A stretch of DNA of 64,000 bases, from positions 372,001 through 436,000 of the forward strand of contig NZ_JABBGF010000003.1 of the NCBI RefSeq assembly GCF_012927265.1. Reading direction: 5' to 3'. Both the position numbers and the translations under genes were made by a program. A model generated the notes under the pieces. The model did no database searches. It was not told the DNA's origin and was given only the letters and a program-made list of their open reading frames with translations. This document shows, piece after piece, positions 9,650-17,800 of the stretch (position 1 is the stretch's first letter; each line of letters opens with the position of its first letter). Source of the stretch: Chryseobacterium cheonjiense (GTDB taxonomy: Bacteria; Bacteroidota; Bacteroidia; Flavobacteriales; Weeksellaceae).

Positions 9650-10810
9650 TTATAAAGGTCTTGTTTTAAGCAAGCTATCAGAAGAAATAACTTTTGGCTG
9701 AATGGCAACACCATCTTTTAAGGCTCCGATTCCTGTGAATACAATTTTATCTCCTACGGAAAGCCCTTCAGAAATAAAGTAATAGCTGTCTGTTTTTCCG
9801 GATATAGTTACCGGTTTTCCCGTCACTTTTTTATCTTTTCCAACAACATAAACGTACGTTTTATCCTGGATTTCGTAAGTAGATTCCTGTGGAATAACCA
9901 TTGTTTTGTCGAACAACTGCGGCATGCGCACTCTACCGGTATTTCCGGTTCTCAATACTCCGTTTGAATTTGGGAATACAGCACGAACGCTGATGGCTCC
10001 GGTTGTTTTATCAAACTGTCCGTCAACAATGCTCATTCTTCCTTTTTGAGGATAAATGCTGTTGTCTGCTATAACCAGATCTACCAACGGCATGTTTTTC
10101 AGTTTTTCATTTAAAGTAGCTCCCGGATATTTATTTTGAAAAGCAATAAAATCCAGTTCGCTTAAAGAAAAGTAGGCGTAAATTTCACTGATGTCCGATA
10201 ATAAAGTCAATGGACTAGGGTCGGTTTTGGAAATCAGACTTCCTTTTTTGTAGGGGATTCTTCCGATGTATCCGCTTACAGGAGCTGTAATTGTGGTAAA
10301 CCCTACATTGATTTTTGCACTTCCTACGGAAGCTTTTGCCTGGGAAGCAGCGGCAACTGCGGCTGCGTAGTTGGCTTTTGCGGTTCTCAGCTGTACTTCT
10401 GAAACCACTTTTGAGGCAACAAGAGGCTGAAGCCGGTCGACTTCTACTTTCGCTTTCTGGATGTTGGCGTTGGCAACCTGCAAATTGGCTGTTGCCATAT
10501 TCATCTGTTCGCCGTAGCTTCTGGAATCTATTTTGAATAAAGGCTGTCCGGCTCTCACATAGGCACCTTCTTCCACATAAATTTTATCTAAATAACCATC
10601 CACCTGAGATCTGATTTCTACATTGTTTTTTCCTTCCAGAGCTGTCGGGAATTCCTGGTAAACAGTGGCAGGTGAGGTAATCACGGTATATACCGGAAGT
10701 TCAGGAGCGGGAGGCGCTGCATTAGATCCTTCTGCTGCCTTTGTGCAATTTTGTAAAAGGATAATACTCGAGATAAGTACGATGATCCTCGTTTTTCCAA
10801 ATATTTTCAT
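9650..10810 (-). CDS. RND efflux periplasmic adaptor (membrane fusion protein), lipoprotein
   Basis: A 386-residue adaptor that links the RND pump to the outer-membrane channel. The N-terminus MKIFGKTRIIVLISSIILLQNC is a lipoprotein signal with Cys22. Next comes a biotinyl-lipoyl-like half (VEIRSQVDGYLDKIYVEEGAYVRAGQPLFKID, about 63-94), then an alanine-rich coiled-coil hairpin (about 100-165), and the second lipoyl half (TTITAPVSGYIGRIPYKKGS, about 172-191). Beta-barrel and membrane-proximal domains follow. It is the first structural gene after tetR, 338 bp downstream. That gap holds three copies of a candidate TetR operator. Confidence 0.94.
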   Translation of the reverse strand: MKIFGKTRIIVLISSIILLQNCTKAAEGSNAAPPAPELPVYTVITSPATVYQEFPTALEGKNNVEIRSQVDGYLDKIYVEEGAYVRAGQPLFKIDSRSYGEQMNMATANLQVANANIQKAKVEVDRLQPLVASKVVSEVQLRTAKANYAAAVAAASQAKASVGSAKINVGFTTITAPVSGYIGRIPYKKGSLISKTDPSPLTLLSDISEIYAYFSLSELDFIAFQNKYPGATLNEKLKNMPLVDLVIADNSIYPQKGRMSIVDGQFDKTTGAISVRAVFPNSNGVLRTGNTGRVRMPQLFDKTMVIPQESTYEIQDKTYVYVVGKDKKVTGKPVTISGKTDSYYFISEGLSVGDKIVFTGIGALKDGVAIQPKVISSDSLLKTRPL

Positions 10811-10871
10811 TTTGAGTTTAAATTTTTTAATGAAGTGTTAAATAAAATAAGATAGTTTTTAATTTAATGTC

Positions 10872-10894
10872 TGTTATATTTCCTAACAGTGTTA
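10872..10894. promoter_or_regulatory. Candidate TetR operator, copy 1
   Basis: TGTTA (10872-10876), 7 nt, then TAACAGTGTTA (10884-10894). The last 11 bases are a palindrome around a central G, and TGTTA/TAACA form a second, 17-bp inverted repeat. It lies 62-84 nt upstream of the adaptor ATG (10810). Confidence 0.65.
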
Positions 10895-10988
10895 ATGATT
10901 TGTTTAAAAAAATATACAGAATTTTTAATATGAGTGGCTAACAGGCATTTTAATAGTAGATAGTTTAATGATAAAATGATTTAAAATG

Positions 10989-11011
10989 TGTTATTTTTTC
11001 TAACAGTGTTA
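10989..11011. promoter_or_regulatory. Candidate TetR operator, copy 2
   Basis: TGTTA (10989-10993), 7 nt, TAACAGTGTTA (11001-11011). It has the same internal geometry as copy 1, exactly 117 nt away. Confidence 0.65.
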
Positions 11012-11106
11012 ATTTGATGGATAAAAAAAACTACGGATAATTCATATTTTTACATAATTGTTTTAATTTTTAATTGTTTTTAAATGAATAGTTTATATTA
11101 ATTCGG

Positions 11107-11129
11107 TGTTAATATTCCTAACGGTGTTA
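11107..11129. promoter_or_regulatory. Candidate TetR operator, copy 3
   Basis: TGTTA (11107-11111), 7 nt, TAACGGTGTTA (11119-11129). One base differs from copies 1 and 2. The spacing to copy 2 is 118 nt. It lies just downstream of the tetR stop codon. Confidence 0.6.
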
Positions 11130-11148
11130 ATTTTTAATTCAAAAAAAA

Positions 11149-11745
11149 TTATAAAGACTTAATGAAAGCAGAAACTGTTTCATCCAAAGTCGTTTTATTC
11201 ATCGTTGAAGGGATATCATCATTACGCATCATCATAATGGAAATCAATCCATGTACTGCTGAAAATAAAGCGTGAGACATGTGACAGGCATTTTCCGTTT
11301 TTGATCCGTTTTTCTTAATAATTTCATACGTGCAGTCATACAGCATATCCTGAAACGAAGAAAATTCTTCTTTCATCATTCCTTTTCCGCTGCACTGCAT
11401 TCCCAATCCGAACATCAGCTGGTAATACTCTTTGTTTTTGAATGCAAACTTCCAGTACGCATCCACAATAGCTTTTAACTGATCTTCCGGATTGTCATGT
11501 GCTCTCTGAGCTTTCAGCAATTCGATGTGCAAACAATGGAAACCATTCAGCGAAATCTCGTATAAAATAGCCTCTTTGTTTTCAAAGTGATCGTATACCA
11601 CCGGTGCGCTGTACTCAATGGCATCGGCAATTTTTCTCATGGAAAGGGAAGCCCAGCCTTCAGTTTTAGCCAAAGAAAAAGCCGCATTCAGGATACTGGT
11701 ACGAATATTTTCTTTTTCTCTTTGTCGGCGTTCATGTAAACCCAT
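11149..11745 (-). CDS. TetR/AcrR family transcriptional repressor of the efflux operon
   Basis: A 198-residue regulator. Residues 8-60 form the TetR-type helix-turn-helix (RREKENIRTSILNAAF-like helix 1, then LSMRKIADAIEYSAPVVYDHF with the recognition helix, then ENKEAILYEI). The C-terminal helical domain should bind an effector; two cysteines (SGKGMMKEEF is preceded by MQCSG) and many methionines line it. It is the first gene of the run and shares orientation with adaptor, pump and channel. Four TAACAGTGTTA-type palindromes lie next to it, one overlapping its own promoter. This suggests autorepression and repression of the pump; the inducing compound is unknown. Confidence 0.88.
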   Translation of the reverse strand: MGLHERRQREKENIRTSILNAAFSLAKTEGWASLSMRKIADAIEYSAPVVYDHFENKEAILYEISLNGFHCLHIELLKAQRAHDNPEDQLKAIVDAYWKFAFKNKEYYQLMFGLGMQCSGKGMMKEEFSSFQDMLYDCTYEIIKKNGSKTENACHMSHALFSAVHGLISIMMMRNDDIPSTMNKTTLDETVSAFIKSL

Positions 11746-11752
11746 GATATTT

Positions 11753-11770
11753 TGTTACTAACAGTGTTAG
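11753..11770. promoter_or_regulatory. Candidate TetR operator, copy 4 (autoregulatory)
   Basis: CTAACAGTGTTAG (11758-11770) is a 13-bp palindrome around a central G. TGTTA at 11753-11757 forms a second inverted pair with only 1 nt between, unlike the 7 nt of copies 1-3. It lies 13-25 nt upstream of the tetR ATG and directly abuts the -7 element. Confidence 0.7.
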
Positions 11771-11803
11771 CAAAACTACAAACTTTTAAACATATCTTCC
11801 AAA
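11771..11803 (-). promoter_or_regulatory. tetR promoter
   Basis: On the minus strand TTTG (11800-11803), a 21-nt spacer, then TAGTTTTG (11771-11778) match the Bacteroidota -33/-7 consensus. The transcription start should fall inside operator copy 4, so repressor binding would block initiation. Confidence 0.6.
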
Positions 11804-12034
11804 CTATTTTTAGCATTTAACTTTTAATAAAGATCATCAGGAATTTCTTACCGGGCTGAAATGCTGGAAGAATAAGGGCTTGAAGCTGGTACGATGATCA
11901 GTTTGAAGAATTATTGTAAAAATTAATGAAGATGATAGTCTGATTCAATTGTAAATTATTTTACTTCCGTCATGTTACGCACCCATATTAATAAATAAAA
12001 AGAATCTTTATCTTTGTGTTTAAATATAAAAGTT

Positions 12035-12589
12035 ATGAATACTCCCTCTAATATGATTGCACTCGGAACGAAAGCACCTTTTTTTGAATTGCCAAACCCT
12101 TCAAAAAGCAATGAAATCCAGTCATTGGATGATCTGAAAGGTGAGAAAGGTACATTGGTGATTTTTATGTGCAACCACTGTCCGTTTGTACTGCATATTA
12201 TTGATAAATTAAATGAATTGTACGAAGACTATAACGAAAGAGGGATTGAATTTATCGCCATCAACTCAAATGATGTTGAGAAATATCCTGCAGATTCTCC
12301 GGAAAAAATGATTGAATTCCAGATCGAAAAGAATTTTGACTTTCCTTATTTATATGATGAAAGCCAGGCGATTGCAAAAGCATACGATGCAGCCTGTACT
12401 CCGGATTTCTTTTTCTTTGATGAAAAGCTGGATCTTATCTACCGGGGTCAGATGGATGACTCAAGGCCGGGAAATAATAAAGATGTAACGGGTGAAGATC
12501 TCATCATTGCTTTTGAAAATCTTTTGGCAGGCGAACCTCAGGAAGAAATTCAAAGACCAAGTATGGGATGCAATATCAAATGGAAATAA
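12035..12589 (+). CDS. Thioredoxin-fold redoxin (AhpC/TSA-like)
   Basis: A 184-residue cytosolic protein from the ATG at 12035; an upstream TTG at 12014 would only add residues that are not conserved in redoxins. After MIALGTKAPFFELPNPS the thioredoxin fold follows with the motif MCNHCPFVLHII (CxxC at about C53-C56). Then FIAINSNDVEKYPADSPEKM, and the cis-proline-like region AACTPDFFFFDE. Members are annotated as thioredoxin family proteins with unproven electron donors and substrates. No export signal is visible. A TATCTTTG -7-like box at 12009-12016 lies upstream, and a UUCG-loop terminator follows. Confidence 0.85.
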   Translation: MNTPSNMIALGTKAPFFELPNPSKSNEIQSLDDLKGEKGTLVIFMCNHCPFVLHIIDKLNELYEDYNERGIEFIAINSNDVEKYPADSPEKMIEFQIEKNFDFPYLYDESQAIAKAYDAACTPDFFFFDEKLDLIYRGQMDDSRPGNNKDVTGEDLIIAFENLLAGEPQEEIQRPSMGCNIKWK

Positions 12590-12638
12590 TTCGGTTGACT
12601 TTCATACAGGAAGTTGTTGCGATGTAATAATATGGTAC

Positions 12639-12665
12639 AAGCTGTTCTTCGGAACAGCTTTTTTT
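12639..12665 (+). terminator. Intrinsic terminator with UUCG loop
   Basis: AAGCTGTTC (12639-12647), loop TTCG, GAACAGCTT (12652-12660), then a T-run to 12665. A 9-bp perfect stem after the redoxin gene. Confidence 0.85.
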
Positions 12666-12705
12666 ATAAGCTATGGTAGTGGTAATTGCAGAAAGCTATT
12701 CCGTA

Positions 12706-13335
12706 CTATTCTACAGAGTATTTCCTGTTTATTTCTAAAATATCAATCAGGTTGCTGGTACCTAATTTCTGAAAAATCCTTCTTTTATAAGTGCTGATGG
12801 TAGCGACGTGTATTTTAAGCTCATTGGCGATTTCGAGATTTCCGTATCCCTTAATCAAGAAGTTGTACACCATTTTTTCCCTTTCCGAAAGATTTTCCAG
12901 CGGGTTGCTTTTTTGCCCGTATATGGAGTGCTGAATCAATGCATCCATTATTTCTTTTGAATAATATTTGCCTGTGCTTAAAACTTCTGAAACAGCCCGG
13001 GCGATTTCATCCTCGTAGCAATGCTTGTTCAGATAACCGTCTGCGCCTTCCTGGATGCACTGTATTGCTTCTGTAATATTGTAGGTAGAAAAAATAAGAA
13101 TTTTTATATGAGGAAGTTTATCCTTAATTTCATCAATCATATTTTTTTTGCTTCCGCGTATATTGATATCCAGAATGAGAAGTGCATAATCCTTTTTATA
13201 GGATAATTTTTCTAAAACTTCATTATAACTTTCTGCACATTCCAGATCAATATTTTTCAGGTAATTTTTCAGGATCATTTTGATACCGGTCATAATCACG
13301 AAATAATCGTCGGCAATAAGGATTTTTTTATTCAT
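12706..13335 (-). CDS. LuxR/NarL-family response regulator (orphan)
   Basis: A 209-residue two-component regulator. The receiver domain (1-120) has the acidic pair D9-D10, phospho-acceptor D56 in LLILDINI, T84 (IFST) and K104 (YLNKH). The output domain (about 145-205) is a LuxR-type helix-turn-helix with LSEREKMVYNFLIKGYGNLE and IHVATISTYKRRIFQKLG. No histidine kinase is adjacent, so its partner lies elsewhere. It is divergent from the surface-protein locus starting at 14001 and could control it; that is inference from position only. Confidence 0.92.
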   Translation of the reverse strand: MNKKILIADDYFVIMTGIKMILKNYLKNIDLECAESYNEVLEKLSYKKDYALLILDINIRGSKKNMIDEIKDKLPHIKILIFSTYNITEAIQCIQEGADGYLNKHCYEDEIARAVSEVLSTGKYYSKEIMDALIQHSIYGQKSNPLENLSEREKMVYNFLIKGYGNLEIANELKIHVATISTYKRRIFQKLGTSNLIDILEINRKYSVE

Positions 13336-14000
13336 ATCATTTGTATTTAAGAGAGAGCTGAATCTATTTAATCAGCTCGCGGTTATGTGTTTTTTTTGTA
13401 ATGGTTTGTGTTTTTAATGTTTTACAGGATTATCATTCAAAATTTTTGCTTACGAACAATATTATCATATGTCATCCTGTGCATCTTCAACTAAATAAGC
13501 AATAATAAATATAAAAAATATTGTGTATTAAATTCAAATCCATGATATGTTTTTGCATGGTAATTATCGCTCTTTTATGCTGAAATGTATTATAAAATCA
13601 ATAATATTCTGCTAAATTATTTTGCTTCTTATTCTTTCAACTTTTTATAAGTTGTAATTAAAATATTACAAATATATAATTATTTTATTACAATAAAATA
13701 GATTGTTAATCAATAGCTTGAATGTAGATTTGTAAAAGTAAAATGAATGCAATTATTAGAGTTATTTTTCTAAACAATAATTTACTGTAAGAATAACTTT
13801 TAATAAGTCTAAAAAATAAAGTTGGATAAAAGTTTTACAAACTACTTTCTGGTAGTATAAAGAATGTATTCAATCTATAAATTTTTTTAGAAAAACAGAT
13901 TACTGCTTTGAACGATGTCGTTTCTATACAAAATACACAAATATTAGAAATATTATAAATAAGTCTAATAATGTGTTGAGAAACGCTTAAAATACAAGTA
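13336..14000. other. AT-rich divergent intergenic region
   Basis: 665 bases between the response regulator and the 210-residue protein gene, very AT-rich, without an ORF of note. It holds a good plus-strand promoter match at 13703-13732 and a weaker minus-strand TATATTTG at 13669-13676. That leaves about 260 nt of potential 5' leader for the plus-strand gene. Confidence 0.6.
13703..13732 (+). promoter_or_regulatory. Predicted promoter of the surface-protein locus
   Basis: TTG (13703-13705), a 19-nt spacer, TAGATTTG (13725-13732): a full match to the flavobacterial TTG/TAnnTTTG promoter. It points to the ORF at 14001 about 270 nt downstream. Confidence 0.55.
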
Positions 14001-14633
14001 ATGAAAACACAAATGATGAAATCTTGTAAACTGATGGCCTTTCGCTTTTCCGAAAGGGCTGTCTGTCTTTTTTTCATCATTGCTTCAATATTCCATTTTG
14101 GTCAGTCATCTGTAGAAAATTCCGGGATATATATTCAGGAAGGTACTTTAATAACCAATAGTTCCGAATCCAAAGATGAGGCATCTGAAACCGGTAAAGA
14201 GACCACTCCGAAAATTACAATTATCGGCAAAGAGTTTTTGTACGTTAAGAAGGGAACTGTTGTTTCCGGGATAAAAGATATACCGGTAGATAGAACAATA
14301 AAAAAACCGGATTCCTCATTTTCACAGAAAAAAGCCATAACCAAAAAGGAGACACGCAAAAAAATTACAAAAGAGAATCCTTCGGTCTCGGCGCAAAACA
14401 TCAGAACACAGCCGGATCAGAACAGCTTTTATGCGGCCTCTTTATCGGGACAGACGGTATGCGTAACACCGGGCAGTCACTATCAGAATTTCATATTTTA
14501 TCATACGATCAGATATATCTCTGCAATACAGCATGATGAATATATCAATACAAATTATCACTATCGCTACTCTGTTTTTTCAAAAAATATTATAGATGGT
14601 GGAGGCATACGTCCGCCACCCTTTCATTGTTAA
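14001..14633 (+). CDS. Secreted or anchored protein of unknown function (210 aa)
   Basis: I do not recognise this protein. It starts with a 20-residue charged stretch followed by a hydrophobic segment (VCLFFIIASIFHFG, about 21-34), which is a signal peptide or signal anchor. A Ser/Lys/Glu-rich, low-complexity middle comes next (about 50-130), including ITIIGKEFLYVKKGTVVSG and a lysine-rich patch KKAITKKETRKKITKE. The tail is aromatic and ends in DGGGIRPPPFHC. The polar low-complexity middle suggests an unstructured region outside the inner membrane. It lies 176 bp upstream of the 2778-residue surface protein on the same strand and may belong to the same unit. Confidence 0.6.
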   Translation: MKTQMMKSCKLMAFRFSERAVCLFFIIASIFHFGQSSVENSGIYIQEGTLITNSSESKDEASETGKETTPKITIIGKEFLYVKKGTVVSGIKDIPVDRTIKKPDSSFSQKKAITKKETRKKITKENPSVSAQNIRTQPDQNSFYAASLSGQTVCVTPGSHYQNFIFYHTIRYISAIQHDEYINTNYHYRYSVFSKNIIDGGGIRPPPFHC

Positions 14634-14809
14634 AAGACTTTTATCGGGATGCCCGGATCAGGAATTCTTTCCGCTTTAAAAATGATATTACATGATATTG
14701 TTCTTGCTGAAAGTTCCTGTTACGATTCATTTATTGTATTACAGTAAATGCTCTTTATTCTGATAAAAGCAGTGAAGAATAAAATTTTTTACGAATACAC
14801 ACAACAACA

Positions 14810-17800
14810 ATGAAAAAATATATTTATTTAATTATAATCCTGTTGCTTAGTATAAAAGCATTTGCACAGGGGCATTTGCCGGGAACAGCAGTTCCGGCAA
14901 CACCCAATACGTCACCCTGGAACGGCTATACCGCAGCACCGGATTATCGTCAGAACGCCTCTGTTACCAATGCCCAATCTACGGCACTATTGCCTACGGG
15001 AAGCAGCGGGACAGATATTTTTGCCAATTATTTGGTAGATACTACAGGATATACCTTCTATCTGGTCTATACTACCAACGGAACGGTACCCACAAAAACC
15101 AACGGAACGGTGGTCAATATGTCGTTTGCCGTTGTAAGCGGCTCTAACAGAATCTGGGCAGGTAAAATACCTCAGCAGAGTGCCGGTACAATCGTAAATT
15201 ATGTAATCTACGTCAACACGACAGGAGGCACATTAGCAGCCGCCAACAACCGTATCGCTTCTTCCCGCCTGGGAATACAAGCTACCTGGACAGAAGGAGA
15301 TACATACTATTCTATGATTACTCCCGGTGGAGTAACCAATACCGTAGCTTGGTACAAAGCAGATACAGGTTTAGCTGCTACTACATGGGCAGACCAATCG
15401 GGACATAATTATAACCTCACCAGAACATCTGCACCGGCAGGCTCTGTTACACTGAACTTCAATCCTGTAGCTTCTTTCACCGGAGTTACAGCCAATCAGT
15501 ATAATAATACAGCAACAAAAGCAGCCTGGCCGGTAGGAAGTAATGCGACTACCTATTATTACGTAGCTAAAAATTCAGCAGCAATAGCCAACAGAGCTGC
15601 TTTGGGAATAGGAGCCAATGGTGCAAGTACGGGATTCCATAGCGGCCAGGTGGCGACTACCGGACTTATCTCTTCTGCAGGAGCTACCGCTTTCACTACA
15701 GGCGTTGCTACAGCTTCTTTGGCCTCTCCACCGGATTGGGACAATACCAAATCCAACCAGGGAATTAATCTGGTAAGAACAGGATATGATTCGGGAGCAG
15801 GAAGAAATTATGTAGCAGCACAAGGCTCCGCACCCACAAATAATACCAACAATGTAAACCCTACGTATGCCAATACGTCTGCTTTCAGAATAGGAGCATC
15901 CGGGGATAACGGAATATTCTGGAACGGGGATGTTGCAGAGGTGATTGTGTTTCCTTCACAGCATGCTTCTACAGATTACCTGAAAGTAGAATCTTATCTG
16001 GCCTTGAAATATGGGATTACCAAAACAGGAGCCTATCAGTTATCCAACGGAACATCAGTATATAACGATGCTACCTACAATAACAATATTGCAGGGATCA
16101 GCAGGGATGATGCTTCAACGCTTAACCAGAAACAGTCGCAATCACAGAATAGCGGGTTGCAGCCGGTCATCGGAAACGTTAACATCGCCGCAACCAATAC
16201 AGGTAATGCGAATAATTTCAGTGCAGATTTATCTGCTTTGGTTTGGGGCTCCGATACGGGAAACACATCTTTTGCCACTTCATTTGTATTTGGAGGGTTG
16301 AATAACAGAATGGCGCGCATCTGGAGAGTACAGGAAACCGGAACGGTAGGAAATGTTAAAGTAGCTATACCAGTGAGCCAGCTTGCAGGAAATATATCCT
16401 CGCTCAATCTGGTGGTAAGTGCAGATACAACGTTTGACGGAACGGATACAAGAACTGCGATGACACTGGAAACATTAGGCGGCGTGCAGTATTACACCGC
16501 AACCGTAGATTTTACTTCAGGGCAGTTCTTTAGTTTTGCTGCTTTGGTAACGGCTCCGGGAGGTGTGTTAACTAATCTTCAGCTATGGTTAAAGCCAGAT
16601 TCTGGTGTAACAACATCAGGAACTAATGTTACCACATGGACGAATCAGACACCGGCAGGGTTGTCATTTACACAGGGAACAGTAGCCAAACAGCCTGCAT
16701 TAGTGTCTAATTATATGAATTTTAACCCTGGTGTTAGTTTTGCTACATCAGGACAAGAAATGTCTTTAATTAATGGTAATCCAACATTGTTTGGAGTTAA
16801 TGACCCAATGTCTTTATTCTACCTCGCAAATTCCGGCTCCACTTCAGGGGCAAGAACTATTCTTGAAATTCATAATAGCAGTGCAGATTTTCCTACTTTT
16901 GAATGGCGCGGAACTAACTTTGGTATGGATCTTGACGGGACTCCATTTCAGGATAACGGTTATAGTCTTATAAATACGGTTCAGGCAAATACACCATATA
17001 TTATTGCTTCCGCATTTAACAACACCAATAGCGGAGGCCAGATCTATAACATGCAAAATGGTGTCTCCCTTAATACAAGAACGGGTAATACGGCACTTTC
17101 TGTGGGAAGTGGTCTTTTTCTTGGCGGTAATGGTGGCGGAGAATATTTCCTGGGTGCAATACCAGAAGTGATAGGTTATAATGCTTATGTAAATAATAAT
17201 ACCGATATTCAGAAGATAAATACTTATCTGGCTATTAAATATGGTATGACGCTTGGCTCAACAGCATCAACTGTTAACTATTTAAATAGCTCGGGTAATG
17301 TAATATGGACAGGAGATACTACTTATCAAAACAATATCTCAGGTATAGAAAGAGACGATGCTTCAGCTTTAAACCAAAAACAATCCCAAAGCGTAAACAC
17401 GGGTCTGCAACCCGTAATCGGAAATGTAAATATTACCGATACCAATGCCAATAATACCAACAATTTTACTGCAGATTTATCTGCTTTAGTTTGGGGCTCC
17501 GATACGGGAAACACTGCTTTTGCCACTTCTTTTGTATTTGGAGGATTAAATAACAGAGTGACCCGCATCTGGAGAGTACAGGAAACCGGAACAGTAGGAA
17601 CCGTAAAAGTAGCCTTACCGGCAAGCCAGATTACAGCTAATCTATCGTCACTGAGCCTGGTCGTGAGTGCAGATGCAACGTTTGATGGTAGTGATACCAG
17701 AACAGCGATGACTTTAGAAACCTTGGGCGGGGTACAGTATTATACCGCAACGGTAGATTTTACAACAGGACAGTTCTTTACATTTGCTGCTTTTACAGTG

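Larger units (their letters stand above)
10811..11148. other. Intergenic region between tetR and the efflux adaptor
   Basis: 338 AT-rich bases without a gene. The region holds three copies of TGTTA, 7 nt, TAACRGTGTTA (listed separately) spaced 117 and 118 nt apart. I found no clear TAnnTTTG promoter on the minus strand here. Confidence 0.7.

Noticed and set aside
12014..12034. Upstream TTG start of the redoxin gene
   Set aside because: The TTG overlaps a TATCTTTG promoter-like box; the ATG at 12035 gives a normal family N-terminus.
13336..14000. Possible small gene or RNA in the AT-rich gap
   Set aside because: The longest plus-strand ATG frame I found (13743) is only 15 codons and no stable RNA fold is apparent.
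15559..15823. Antisense genes rich in cysteine or alanine in unit 1 of the giant gene
   Set aside because: No homology pattern and full overlap with the sense coding frame.
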